From Acidobacteriota bacterium (GTDB lineage Bacteria > Acidobacteriota > Vicinamibacteria > Vicinamibacterales > UBA2999), in NCBI GenBank assembly GCA_016871195.1, contig VFZN01000015.1, forward strand, positions 1 to 64,000: 64,000 bases of DNA. The letters run 5' to 3'. This document shows, piece after piece, positions 7,147-15,544 of this stretch. The notes beneath the pieces were generated by a model that saw only the letters and a program-made list of their open reading frames with translations, did not search any database and had not been told where the DNA came from. How positions within the stretch are numbered: position 1 is the first letter of the stretch; every line of letters begins with the position of its first letter. The translations under genes were made by a program, and so were the position numbers.

Positions 7147-8755
7147 GCGTCGCTGGTTCCGCAGCCTCTACTGGCGCATCGGTCTGGGCTTCATCGCCCT
7201 CGTGGCCGTGCTGCTGCTGATGCAGGCCGCATCGTTCGTATGGATTGCCGCAGAAACCGAGGGCGGGCAGCCCATGCGTGCTGCGCAGGATGCGGCCGAT
7301 CTCATTGCGGCCGACCTCGAGACTGCGCTGGCCAGCGACCCCGCACTCGATCTGGCCGCCGAGGCGCGACAGCGCATCGACGCCGCCTCGCGGCCGGCCT
7401 TCGTGGTGCTGCTGAACCGTGTGGTCGTCGGACCCGAGGGCGTCGAACCGCCTCCAGGGCTGCAGCGACTCATGGATGTGATGATGGCTCGCGGCGGGCG
7501 TGACATCCGTGAGCCGGGTGGCCCGTTGCGCGAACGGTTCCCCCGCCTCAATCAACGGCTGCGGCAGCGCATGCTGGAGCAGGGGCGTCCACCCGACCTG
7601 GAAGGGCCGCTGCCTGATCCGTTCGGCCCGGACGGTGGCGTTGGTCCACCGGGACTCTCTGGCCCAGGGCCGGGCGGCGGACCACTCGGCGCCTTGCGTC
7701 GACGCACCGCGGTGACGCCCGTGCTGGCACCCACCGGTCGCCGCGTGGCCTTCGTGGTGGTGGGCCCGAACGTGGCCTATCGGCAGACGGCCGGTGCCCT
7801 GTGGCCCTGGCTCGCGCTCGGGGGCGCGGTGCTGCTGCTCGGAGGCACCGCGGTGGCGGCGCTGCTAGTGTTCCGCCCGGCGCAGGCGCAACTGCGTGCG
7901 CTCGAGGCGGCGGCCGGTCGGCTCGGTGACGGCGATCTGCGCGCACGGGCGCCAGAGGAAGGCACCGACGAGGTGGCCTCCGTGGCCCGTGCCTTCAACC
8001 GCATGGCGGGCGACCTCGAAACGCGCCAGCAGCAGCTGACCGACATTGACCGCGCGCGGCGTCAGCTGCTCGCTGATGTCTCGCACGAACTGATGACTCC
8101 GCTCACCGCGATTCGCGGCTACGCGGAAACGCTGGGCCTGCCCGGTTTTGGACCGGCCACGGCCGAGGGCCAGCGTGCGGTGCAGGTCATACAGGACGAA
8201 GGCGCCCGCATCGAGCGTCTGGTGGGCGACCTGCTCGACCTGTCACGATACGAAGCCGGTGGCGTGAGCCTGCACCTAGACGAGGTCGAGGTCGCCGTTC
8301 TGCTGTCGCGCGTCGTCGCACGCCACGAGCAGCAGGCACGTGACCAGGGCATTGCCCTGCGCGTCGACTTGCCGGACCCACAGATCACGGTCGAGGCGGA
8401 TCCGCACCGACTGGAACAGGCGCTGCAGAATCTGGCGTCGAACGCCCTTCGCTACACGCGTCGCGGCGGCCACATCACGTTGCATGCGGTGTCAGGAACG
8501 ACCGACCAGGCCCGCCCCTGCATCCGGTTCTCGGTGACCGACGATGGGGTGGGGATTGCGCCGGAGCACGTGCCTCACGTGTTTGAACGCTTCTACAAGG
8601 CCGATCCCTCACGCGCGATGACCGGGTCGGGTCTGGGCCTGTCGATCGTGAAGGCCATTGCGGAGCGGCATGGGGGCTGCGTATCGGTGCGCAGCACTCC
8701 GAGTGTGGACACCACGTTCGAACTCGAAGTGCCACAGATGGCCGAGCTGCGCTGA
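7139..8755 (+). CDS. Sensor histidine kinase with HAMP domain
   Basis: The partner kinase of the preceding regulator (538 aa from the ATG at 7139; an in-frame GTG at 7133 is also possible). A first membrane helix (GLGFIALVAVLLLMQAASFVWI) is followed by a periplasmic sensor region of about 180 residues that includes a Pro/Gly-rich stretch (PDPFGPDGGVGPPG, GPGPGGGP), then a second helix and a HAMP domain. The H-box is LLADVSHELMTPLTAIRGYA with the phosphorylated H316. N-box (LQNLASNALRY), G1 (DDGVGIAP), F-box (FERFYKADPS) and G2 (GSGLGLSIVKA) are all intact. The Gly/Pro-rich sensor segment resembles the linker of the nearby LTXXQ protein. Confidence 0.95.
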   Translation: MSERRWFRSLYWRIGLGFIALVAVLLLMQAASFVWIAAETEGGQPMRAAQDAADLIAADLETALASDPALDLAAEARQRIDAASRPAFVVLLNRVVVGPEGVEPPPGLQRLMDVMMARGGRDIREPGGPLRERFPRLNQRLRQRMLEQGRPPDLEGPLPDPFGPDGGVGPPGLSGPGPGGGPLGALRRRTAVTPVLAPTGRRVAFVVVGPNVAYRQTAGALWPWLALGGAVLLLGGTAVAALLVFRPAQAQLRALEAAAGRLGDGDLRARAPEEGTDEVASVARAFNRMAGDLETRQQQLTDIDRARRQLLADVSHELMTPLTAIRGYAETLGLPGFGPATAEGQRAVQVIQDEGARIERLVGDLLDLSRYEAGGVSLHLDEVEVAVLLSRVVARHEQQARDQGIALRVDLPDPQITVEADPHRLEQALQNLASNALRYTRRGGHITLHAVSGTTDQARPCIRFSVTDDGVGIAPEHVPHVFERFYKADPSRAMTGSGLGLSIVKAIAERHGGCVSVRSTPSVDTTFELEVPQMAELR

Positions 8756-8847
8756 CACATACGGTGTGGTGAGGCTATCCGCCTCGCGGGATGATTTCCC
8801 GGACGCCCGTGTGCGTGCCGCTGAAGTTCGAGGCGGTTGGTCGCTGA

Positions 8848-8960
8848 CTACGGAATGCGGACCTCGTACTGCTCGCGTCTCAGGGTGGCAGGATTATCCG
8901 GGCATGAGTCGTAGGTCATAAAGCCGTCGTATCCCGTCCCGGCGGGCAGCAGCGAGATCG
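8848..8960 (-). other. Short coding-like tail of unknown origin
   Basis: On the minus strand, in a different frame from the membrane protein that ends at 8961, the stretch just upstream of a TAG at 8848-8850 reads like real protein (FIWPDQQMTISLLPAG, GYDGFMTYDSCPDNP, LRREQYEVRIP), with none of the Arg/Pro/Ala bias of chance frames. It has no plausible start of its own. It may be a C-terminal remnant or a frameshifted extension of the neighbouring gene. Confidence 0.25.
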
Positions 8961-10028
8961 TCATCTGCTGATCGGGCCAGATGAACAGTGGTGGCGCCGT
9001 GATCCCGGTAATGCCTGGTGCGTCGCACATGCGGGCGTCGGCAGTATGGCGTCCGCTGCGGCCGAGTCTGGCCACTGTGGCAGGGGATACGCCACATAGC
9101 CGGCATGGGCCAGTCGCGCCTGGAACAGCGACACCTGCGCCGCGACCCCGCTGATTCGGATGGCGAGGCGCCCTGCGATGTAGGCCTGGGACACGACAAG
9201 ACCCCACAGGCCCGCCGACGCCCCCGGGGCCATCAGCGCATACAGCCCCAGCCACGCCGCCAGGGTCAGCAGCTGCAGCAGCACCAGTGTCATCACCGCA
9301 CCGCGTGCCTGTGCCGCGAAGCGTGCCCCGGCCACCATCGCCCCGATCATGCTGCGCCGGTCTTCCACCACCGCACGCACCCGCGCATAGTCGACCACCA
9401 CATTGAGCAGCAGCACCGGCACGGCAAACACGACCGCCGCTCCCAGCCACCACGCAAACGCCACGCGCTCGCTGGTGACGTCGTGCACGGCCGCCTGATA
9501 CACGTCACCGAACCACCACGGATGCAGCTGCGTGAAGAGCACCCAGTAGCCCGCGCCCGTGATGAGGGCGAGGCGCACCAGCCGCCCCGCATGCCGCGCA
9601 CATGCCCAGAGGAACCGCACGCGGCCCATGGGCTGCTGCCGCGCCACCCGCTCGATGACGCCACCCATCACGCAGACCTGCAGCAGAAGCCACACCACCA
9701 CGACGACCCCGAGGGCCGGCGGCAGTGCGCGGGCATCGGTCATGCGACTCAGATTGTCGAGCACGGCCGCCACGCCGATGATGCGCGGGCTGAAGGTCGC
9801 CCCCAGTCCCGAGGCCTGCGCCAGAAACTCGTTCCACCAGTCGAGATTGACGCCGACCGCCGCCGTCTCGGCCATCAGGCTGTCGCCGAGGTGCGTGGCC
9901 AGCGCGCCACGCAGCAGCCACGCCGCCGGAAGGGCCACCGCCAGCGTCGACGCCCACAACACAAGCACCAGTGCCGGGGCCTGCCGCACCCGCTGCCATC
10001 CGTTCAGATAGGCCTCACGCCAAATCAT
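8961..10028 (-). CDS. Multi-pass integral membrane protein, unknown function
   Basis: A 355-residue membrane protein I do not recognise. The ATG at 10028 (MIWREAYLNGWQRVRQAP) was chosen because the frame upstream runs into the preceding gene. There are about six hydrophobic segments (ALVLVLWASTLAVALPAAWL, LGVVVVVWLLLQVCVMGG, a segment near LALITGAGYWVLF, WLGAAVVFAVPVLLLNVVV, MTLVLLQLLTLAAWLGLYAL). A conserved-looking VVDYARVRAVVEDRRS loop sits between the fourth and fifth. It starts 14 bases after the stop of the M1 peptidase, so the two form an operon. The last 50 or so residues look unnatural and the true C-terminus may lie near PLPQWPD. Confidence 0.7.
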   Translation of the reverse strand: MIWREAYLNGWQRVRQAPALVLVLWASTLAVALPAAWLLRGALATHLGDSLMAETAAVGVNLDWWNEFLAQASGLGATFSPRIIGVAAVLDNLSRMTDARALPPALGVVVVVWLLLQVCVMGGVIERVARQQPMGRVRFLWACARHAGRLVRLALITGAGYWVLFTQLHPWWFGDVYQAAVHDVTSERVAFAWWLGAAVVFAVPVLLLNVVVDYARVRAVVEDRRSMIGAMVAGARFAAQARGAVMTLVLLQLLTLAAWLGLYALMAPGASAGLWGLVVSQAYIAGRLAIRISGVAAQVSLFQARLAHAGYVAYPLPQWPDSAAADAILPTPACATHQALPGSRRHHCSSGPISR

Positions 10029-10042
10029 CGTCGTCACCACGG

Positions 10043-12250
10043 TTAGACCAGCACGGCCATCTGTATCAGCAGGTCCTGCAGCCAGACCATCCACTGTCGC
10101 GCCCAGTGCGTGGCCGCCGCGTCGCGGCGAGGTGCGAGCGACCGGCTGTTGTTGGTGCGGGCGACGTCGAGCAGCAGCACGCGGTCGGCATCAACCTCAG
10201 CTGAGACCGCGCGCGAGGGCCGCTCGTACTGGAACAGCTGCCATGCTCCCCGTCCATCCCAGGGCTCGCGCACCTCGGTGCCATCCTCGAAGCGTACGCG
10301 CACATCGACGGGGAACACGCCATCCCCTAGGCGGCGCACCACCACGGTGGTGCGATACGTGTCGGAGGTGCGGTCGATCGCCTCAGGCACATCGGACAGC
10401 CGCGCCGCGCGCACGCCCTGCGTGTGCACCTGCGTGCTCGTCAGGTGTTCGACCGCATAGTCGAAGACCGCCGTCGTGCGGTAGACCTGATGGATGAACC
10501 ACTCGAGCCGTTGGCCCGTGCCTGCATCGAGCGCGGCGAAGAAGTCGGCCGGGCGCGGATGCCGATAGCGCCACTGCGCAAAGTACTGCTGCAGCGCCGG
10601 CTGTAGTCGTTCCCAGCCGAGGTGCCGCTCGAGCGTGTGCAGCCACAACGCGGTCTTGAAATACGTTGTGGCCACGTGCGTCCCGGGCCAGTAGCGGAAG
10701 GACGGCGTGGCCTGTACATCACCACGCCCCGCACGGCGATAGCCGTCGAGGCCGTTGTCATCGGTGGCACGCGACAGGGGCACATCACGCAGCTGCCACG
10801 GCACAAAGTCGCCGAAGAAGCGCTCGACGCGGTAGTCGGGCTGATGCGTCAGCGAACCGACCCGCGCTTCCGAGAAGGTATTCAGTCCTTCGTCCATCCA
10901 CGCATCGTCAGTTTCGTGCGATGACACGAGGCCGAACCAGAACTGGTGCCCGGCTTCATGCACGGTGACGCCTTCGGGTTCCGACGAGCCGCGCGGCGCC
11001 AGCCAGCGCGTGCCGGCCGTGAAGAGCGTCGGATATTCCATGCCGTCGAAGCCCGAACCCCACGCCGGATCAATGATGGTGATCTGCGAATAGGGATAGG
11101 CGCCGTACCACTCGCCGTAATAGCGCAGGGCCGCTGCCGTGGCGCTGAAGTGCCGATCTTCCTGCCCCGCATGCTCGGGCTGCAGCAGCAGGCGCATCTC
11201 GACGGCTGGCAGCGTGGGGTGCGTGAACGTGCGGCGGTGCTCGACATAGTGCGGACTGGTCGTCCAGGCGAAGTCGTGCACGCCCTCCTGCGCGTAGCGG
11301 TGCGTGGTGGTGCCGCGTCCATCGGGTGTGCGCGAGACTTCGGTGCCCGTGGCACCGACGACCCAGCGGTCCGGCACAGTGAGCCGCACGTCATAACGGC
11401 CGAAGTCGGCGGCAAATTCGGTATTGGCAAAAAACTGCCGGGCCTCCCAGCCGGCCTCCCCGAATCGCCCGAGCCTGGGAAACCAGTGCGCGATGAGATA
11501 GTCGCGCCCGCGCACCCCGGTGCGCGCGATCGTGCGGGGTACTTGTGCCGTCCACTCGACATCGAGCCGCAGCGTCTCGCTAGGGGCCACGGCCGCGGGC
11601 AGGTCGACGGCCGCGAGTGTGCGGTCATCCGCGTTCTGATCATCGGGCTGAATAAAGCGCAGGCCGCCGAGCAGATCGGGCCCCGCACTGCCATCGGGGT
11701 TCACGATCCGCAGCGCCGTGATCTGCTGCCAGCCAGCATCACGGGGGTCGAGTTCGTCGGAGGTGTCACTGCCGCCGAGTCTCGACTGGCGCAGCCATGA
11801 CGAGCCGGTGTCGCTGAAGGCGTTCCAGTAAAGATGCAGGCGCAGCGAGTAGGCGGGCACCTGCCCGGGATTGCTGAAGGTGATGCGCGCACGCCCGGTC
11901 AGGCGATGCGCCGCAGGGTCGAGGGTGGCATCGATGTCGTAGCTGGCCACCGGCGGTGGAAACCCGGCGGATGCACCGGTGCGCTCATCCGTGCGCCGCG
12001 GTGCCTGCGGAGACGGGGAGGATGTGGCCGCGGACCTGGGCATCGCGGAGAACCCGTCAGGCGCCGCCGCGCGGTCACTGCTGGCCTGTGTCGACACGGA
12101 CACCGCTGGAGCCGAGGGCCGGGTGTCTGCTGTGACCGGCGCGGACTGCGATGCGCTGGGCGTGCGCGCCAGACCGGCCAGCGACACCACGGCCAGGGCC
12201 ATCATGAGTGAGCGCAGGTGAATGGGCGACGCAGGCACGGCAGCCCTCAT
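10043..12250 (-). CDS. Exported M1-family zinc metallopeptidase
   Basis: A 735-residue protein with an N-terminal signal peptide (RSLMMALAVVSLAGLA) and a Ser/Pro/Ala-rich linker to about residue 110. The peptidase domain carries H431-E432-A-G-H435 with the third zinc ligand E454 in MDEGLNTFSE, exactly the HEXXH-X18-E pattern of the M1 (aminopeptidase N-like) family; an aromatic-rich substrate-pocket region precedes it. M1 enzymes cut N-terminal residues from peptides; a periplasmic or cell-surface role in peptide use is likely. The usual GXMEN exopeptidase motif appears as GFDGMEYPTLF. The start is uncertain: the frame opens at 12355, but ATG 12250 or the internal ATGs near 12208 fit a signal peptide better. 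Confidence 0.88.
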   Translation of the reverse strand: MRAAVPASPIHLRSLMMALAVVSLAGLARTPSASQSAPVTADTRPSAPAVSVSTQASSDRAAAPDGFSAMPRSAATSSPSPQAPRRTDERTGASAGFPPPVASYDIDATLDPAAHRLTGRARITFSNPGQVPAYSLRLHLYWNAFSDTGSSWLRQSRLGGSDTSDELDPRDAGWQQITALRIVNPDGSAGPDLLGGLRFIQPDDQNADDRTLAAVDLPAAVAPSETLRLDVEWTAQVPRTIARTGVRGRDYLIAHWFPRLGRFGEAGWEARQFFANTEFAADFGRYDVRLTVPDRWVVGATGTEVSRTPDGRGTTTHRYAQEGVHDFAWTTSPHYVEHRRTFTHPTLPAVEMRLLLQPEHAGQEDRHFSATAAALRYYGEWYGAYPYSQITIIDPAWGSGFDGMEYPTLFTAGTRWLAPRGSSEPEGVTVHEAGHQFWFGLVSSHETDDAWMDEGLNTFSEARVGSLTHQPDYRVERFFGDFVPWQLRDVPLSRATDDNGLDGYRRAGRGDVQATPSFRYWPGTHVATTYFKTALWLHTLERHLGWERLQPALQQYFAQWRYRHPRPADFFAALDAGTGQRLEWFIHQVYRTTAVFDYAVEHLTSTQVHTQGVRAARLSDVPEAIDRTSDTYRTTVVVRRLGDGVFPVDVRVRFEDGTEVREPWDGRGAWQLFQYERPSRAVSAEVDADRVLLLDVARTNNSRSLAPRRDAAATHWARQWMVWLQDLLIQMAVLV

Positions 12251-12407
12251 GCTACACCGCGCCGACGGCAGAGCGATGGCACTGCCGGCGGTCGCCACGC
12301 GGGACGCCGAACCGCGGCCGCGTCCGGCAACCCGCGCCCTCGCACGACCGGCCACCGCAGCGGCCTCCGCGCGAGCACGGGCGCCGTGTAGACGCGGCCT
12401 GCCCGGC

Positions 12408-12436
12408 CTGACGAGGCCCGGTCGGTCGCATATAAT
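12408..12436 (+). promoter_or_regulatory. Sigma70-type promoter, probably giving a leaderless mRNA
   Basis: CTGACG (-35), a 17-base spacer and a perfect TATAAT (-10) at 12431-12436. Only 8 bases separate the -10 box from the ATG at 12445, so transcription should begin at or next to the start codon. No ribosome-binding site fits in that space. Confidence 0.7.
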
Positions 12437-12444
12437 CCGACCGC

Positions 12445-13650
12445 ATGACGCACGCCGCCTCTGAGTCCGCCTCGCCCACCCGCCGCGACTTCCTCCGGTC
12501 CACGTCGGCCGCTCTGGCCCTGCTGGGCGTGCCCGAGGCCCTGTGGGCCATGCAGTCCGGTGAAGAGATGGTGCGGTTGACCGACTACACAGACGACTTC
12601 AAGATCGAGGCGCAGGCCTCGAATCCGTTTGTGCGCTGCGTCGACCACCGCACCCTCACCTCATGGGTGACGGCCAACGAAGACTTCTATGCCTTCCACC
12701 AGACGGTGACGCCCACCGTGGACCCGGCGACGTTCCGCTTGCGCATCAGCGGTCTAGTCGACCGGCCGCGCGAGTTCACCCTCGGCGAACTGATGGCCCG
12801 CGCGGATCGCCGTGACGAGGCAGTGACGCTCGAGTGCTCGGGCAACTCGAACCGCCCGACACGCATGGCCGGGTTGCTCAGCAACGGCGTATGGACCGGC
12901 GTGCCGTTGGCCACGGTGCTCAAGGAAAGCGGCGTGAAGGCCGAGGCGCGCGAGGTGGTCTTCCTCGGCGCCGACCTCGAGAAGGAAAAAAAGTGGCAGG
13001 CCGGAAACCGCGAGTTCGAGGCACCGCACGGGCGCAGCGTGTATGTGCAGGATGCCCTGCATCCTGATGCGCTGCTGGCCTTCCACCTCAACGGCAAGCC
13101 GCTACCGGCGAAGAACGGATTTCCGCTGCGGCTGATTCTGCCCGGCTGGTACGGGATGACGCAGGTCAAGTGGCTGTCGCGCATCCACCTCATCGACCGT
13201 CGCTACGAAGGTCAGCATCAGGTCCGCAACTACCTCAGCCTGCGTGCGCACGAGACCCCGGAAGGCACGATCTGGCTCGACCAGTCCATCAGCCGGACCA
13301 ACATGAAGTCGATCGTGGCGCGGGTGACCCGTCGCCGCAGTGGCGCCGACTGGGAGTACCGCATCAGCGGTCCGGCCTGGGGAGGGCAGGTGCCCATCCA
13401 GGCTGTGGAGGTGAAGGTCGACGAGGGCCCGTGGCAGACGGCGACACTGGGCGACCAGCGCGGGAAGTATGCGTGGACGCTGTGGTCCTTCGCGGTGAAG
13501 AACCTGACACCGGGCCTGCACAAGGTTGTCTCACGCGCGATTGATGCCAACGGCACCGTGCAGCCCACCGAGCAGGAGCGTCGGGCGCGTCTGGCATCGG
13601 GCCGCGAAGACAATGCGCAGTGGACGCGCGAAATCGACGTGACGGCGTGA
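12445..13650 (+). CDS. Tat-exported sulfite oxidase-family molybdoenzyme
   Basis: A 401-residue protein with a twin-arginine signal (TRRDFLRSTSAALALLG), indicating export folded with its molybdenum cofactor. The molybdopterin-binding domain contains the Mo-ligating cysteine C131 in TLECSGNSN, then VWTGVPLATVLKESG and FPLRLILPGWYGMTQVKWL. The C-terminal part (about 290-395) matches the Mo-co dimerisation domain. Sulfite oxidases and dehydrogenases convert sulfite to sulfate; the electron acceptor is usually a cytochrome c, but none is adjacent. The sequence is too far from characterised members to fix the substrate. Confidence 0.9.
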   Translation: MTHAASESASPTRRDFLRSTSAALALLGVPEALWAMQSGEEMVRLTDYTDDFKIEAQASNPFVRCVDHRTLTSWVTANEDFYAFHQTVTPTVDPATFRLRISGLVDRPREFTLGELMARADRRDEAVTLECSGNSNRPTRMAGLLSNGVWTGVPLATVLKESGVKAEAREVVFLGADLEKEKKWQAGNREFEAPHGRSVYVQDALHPDALLAFHLNGKPLPAKNGFPLRLILPGWYGMTQVKWLSRIHLIDRRYEGQHQVRNYLSLRAHETPEGTIWLDQSISRTNMKSIVARVTRRRSGADWEYRISGPAWGGQVPIQAVEVKVDEGPWQTATLGDQRGKYAWTLWSFAVKNLTPGLHKVVSRAIDANGTVQPTEQERRARLASGREDNAQWTREIDVTA

Positions 13651-13677
13651 TGCCTCGTCAGCACGCAGACGCTGGTC

Positions 13678-14182
13678 TTAGGAGAGTCCGTAGCGCTGGC
13701 GCTTGAGGAAGAGGCCCTTCCGTGAAATGCGCAGCAGCATGGCGGCTCGCTCGACTTTGCCGCCTGTCTTCTCGAGTGCGCGGGCGATCAGCAGGCGCTC
13801 AAGCGTGTCGGTCGCGTGCACCAGTGGCTGGTCGAGCCTGATTTGTGCTTCGTCAGAACCCTCCTCGCGCGTGAGGGCCGGACCCGCGGGCGCCGTCGTC
13901 GGCGGCTGCAGGAGGAGCTGCGGCACGCCGATGGATTCGCCAGGGTCGCCCAGCACGAGGGCCCGCCGCAGCACGTTGGCAAGCTGACGCACATTGCCGG
14001 GCCAGGCCTGCATCATCAGCCAGTCGATCGCATGGGGTGTCACGCGCACCGGCTCGAGCTGTAGCTCGGCGGACAGGCGTGCGATCAGGTGGTGCACCAG
14101 GTCGGGGATGTCTTCGCGGCGCTCGCGCAGCGGCGGCACGCTGATATGCACGGCATTGAGGCGATAAAGCAGATCGGCCGTC
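13678..14182 (-). pseudogene. Sigma54-dependent activator, C-terminal fragment only
   Basis: The frame encodes the end of an NtrC-type sigma54 activator: the last part of the AAA+ domain (LLYRLNAVHISVPPLRERREDIP, WPGNVRQLANVLRRAL), a linker and a Fis-type helix-turn-helix (LLIARALEKTGGKVERAAMLLRISRKGLF). The Walker A and B motifs and the GAFTGA sigma54-contact loop are absent. Homology stops near ADLLYRLN at about 14175-14182, where unrelated coding sequence on the other strand begins. It cannot activate sigma54 RNA polymerase as it stands. See the breakpoint finding. Confidence 0.85.
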
Positions 14183-14623
14183 GAGGTCTTCGTGTGGCTG
14201 ACCCTGCTGCTGAGCGTCGTCGCCTGGCCCACCGTGATGCGTGTGGTGCGCGCGACGGTTCGCCACGAGCAGGCGTCGGCGTCGGCGCTGGCCGTGGCGG
14301 CCCTCGGCGCCAGTCGGGGTCATCTGCTGCGCAGGCACCTGCTGCCCGCCTGTGCGGGACCTGTGCTGGCGCAGGCCGGCCTGCTGCTGCCGGCGTTCAT
14401 CGCGACTGAGGCCAGTCTGTCATTTATCGGGCTTGGTTTTCCCGACACCTGGCCCACGTGGGGCACGCTGCTGCGCGACGCCGCTGATCTCACGGCACTG
14501 GTGCGGTTTCCGTGGACGCTGGTCCCTGCCGCCGCCATCTTTCTGGTGACCTTTGGCACGCGCCTGATCATGTCGGACGGGCGCACGCGGCCGGGAACGG
14601 CCGTCCGCGCGCTCCGCAGGTAG
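14183..14623 (+). pseudogene. DppC/OppC-type ABC permease, C-terminal fragment only
   Basis: The frame encodes the C-terminal half of a peptide/nickel-type ABC permease: LLLSVVAWPTVMRVVRATV, an EAA-like loop region (ASALAVAALGASRGHLLRRH), and IATEASLSFIGLGFPDTWPTWG, the usual C-terminal signature. A TAA in this frame at 14165-14167 lies just upstream of where homology starts, so the N-terminal half is missing rather than overlooked. No partner permease, ATPase or binding protein is nearby. The stop TAG overlaps the -10 box of the next gene. Confidence 0.85.
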
Positions 14624-14626
14624 AAT
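14621..14626 (+). promoter_or_regulatory. Putative -10 box (TAGAAT) for the DapA-family aldolase
   Basis: TAGAAT lies 21 bases before the ATG at 14648, with a GAGGG ribosome-binding site between them. The first three bases are the stop codon of the truncated permease. Confidence 0.4.
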
Positions 14627-14647
14627 CGTCCGCGAGGGTTCCACACG

Positions 14648-15544
14648 ATGAGATTCGCCGGTATTTATCATCCCCTGGTCACGCCATTCAGGCCCGACGG
14701 CGACGCCGATGAGGGGGCCATTGCGCGCAACGCCGCGCGGTATGTCGCCACGGGCCTGACAGGCCTTGTAGTGCTCGGGTCGAACGGCGAGTCGCCGCAG
14801 CTCGAAGACGACGAGTCTGACCGGATCATCGCGGCGGTGCGCGATGTGGTGCCGGCGGGGCGTCCGCTGCTGGCGGGCGCGGCGCGCGAGTCGACGCGCG
14901 CCACGATTGCGGCCTGCCGTCGCGCGGCGGCCCTCGGTGTCGATGCCGTGATGGTACGCACGCCGGCCTTCTACAAGAACATGATGACGAGCGAGGCATT
15001 CGTGCAGCACTTCACCGCGGTGGCCGATGGGTCACCGGTGCCGGTACTGCTCTACAACGTGTCGATGTACACGGGCGTGACCCTGCAGGCCGATGCAGTG
15101 GCCACGCTCAGCCGCCACCCGAACATTGTCGGGTTGAAGGAAAGCGGCAACGACATGCAGCTGCTGGGCGACTATCTGTCGGCCTCGGCGGGGCAGGAGT
15201 TCGTGGTGCTGTGCGGCTCGGCCACCTCGGTGTTTACGGCTCTGGCGCTCGGGGCGCACGGTGCCGTGCTCGCCCTGTCGGGCCTGGCCACGGAGCAGTG
15301 CCTCGCCCTGCGTGACCTCATGCGGGACGGTCACTACGACGAGGCGCGCGCGCTGCAGCAGCAACTGCTGCCGCTGGGCCGCGCCATCGGGGCGCAGCAT
15401 GGAGTACCCGGGCTCAAGGCGGCCCTGACGCTCATGGGCTTCGAGACCGGCGCGCCGCGCCTGCCCCTGCGACCGGCACCCGTGGCGGTGGTGTCACAGA
15501 TGCGGGCGCATCTGGCAGCCCTCGGCCTGCCGGTGGTGTCGTGA
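14648..15544 (+). CDS. DapA-family class I aldolase (4-hydroxy-2-oxoglutarate aldolase-like)
   Basis: A 298-residue (beta/alpha)8 aldolase of the DHDPS/N-acetylneuraminate lyase family. The Schiff-base lysine is K164 in IVGLKESGND and the proton-relay tyrosine is Y136 in LLYNVSMYTG. Two features argue against a true dihydrodipicolinate synthase: the GTTGE loop is GSNGES (residues 44-49), as in 4-hydroxy-2-oxoglutarate aldolases, and the arginine of YNVPSRTG that binds aspartate semialdehyde is a tyrosine (YNVSMYTG). A retro-aldol reaction giving pyruvate is therefore more likely. Its stop overlaps the GTG start of mtgA (GTGA). Confidence 0.87.
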   Translation: MRFAGIYHPLVTPFRPDGDADEGAIARNAARYVATGLTGLVVLGSNGESPQLEDDESDRIIAAVRDVVPAGRPLLAGAARESTRATIAACRRAAALGVDAVMVRTPAFYKNMMTSEAFVQHFTAVADGSPVPVLLYNVSMYTGVTLQADAVATLSRHPNIVGLKESGNDMQLLGDYLSASAGQEFVVLCGSATSVFTALALGAHGAVLALSGLATEQCLALRDLMRDGHYDEARALQQQLLPLGRAIGAQHGVPGLKAALTLMGFETGAPRLPLRPAPVAVVSQMRAHLAALGLPVVS

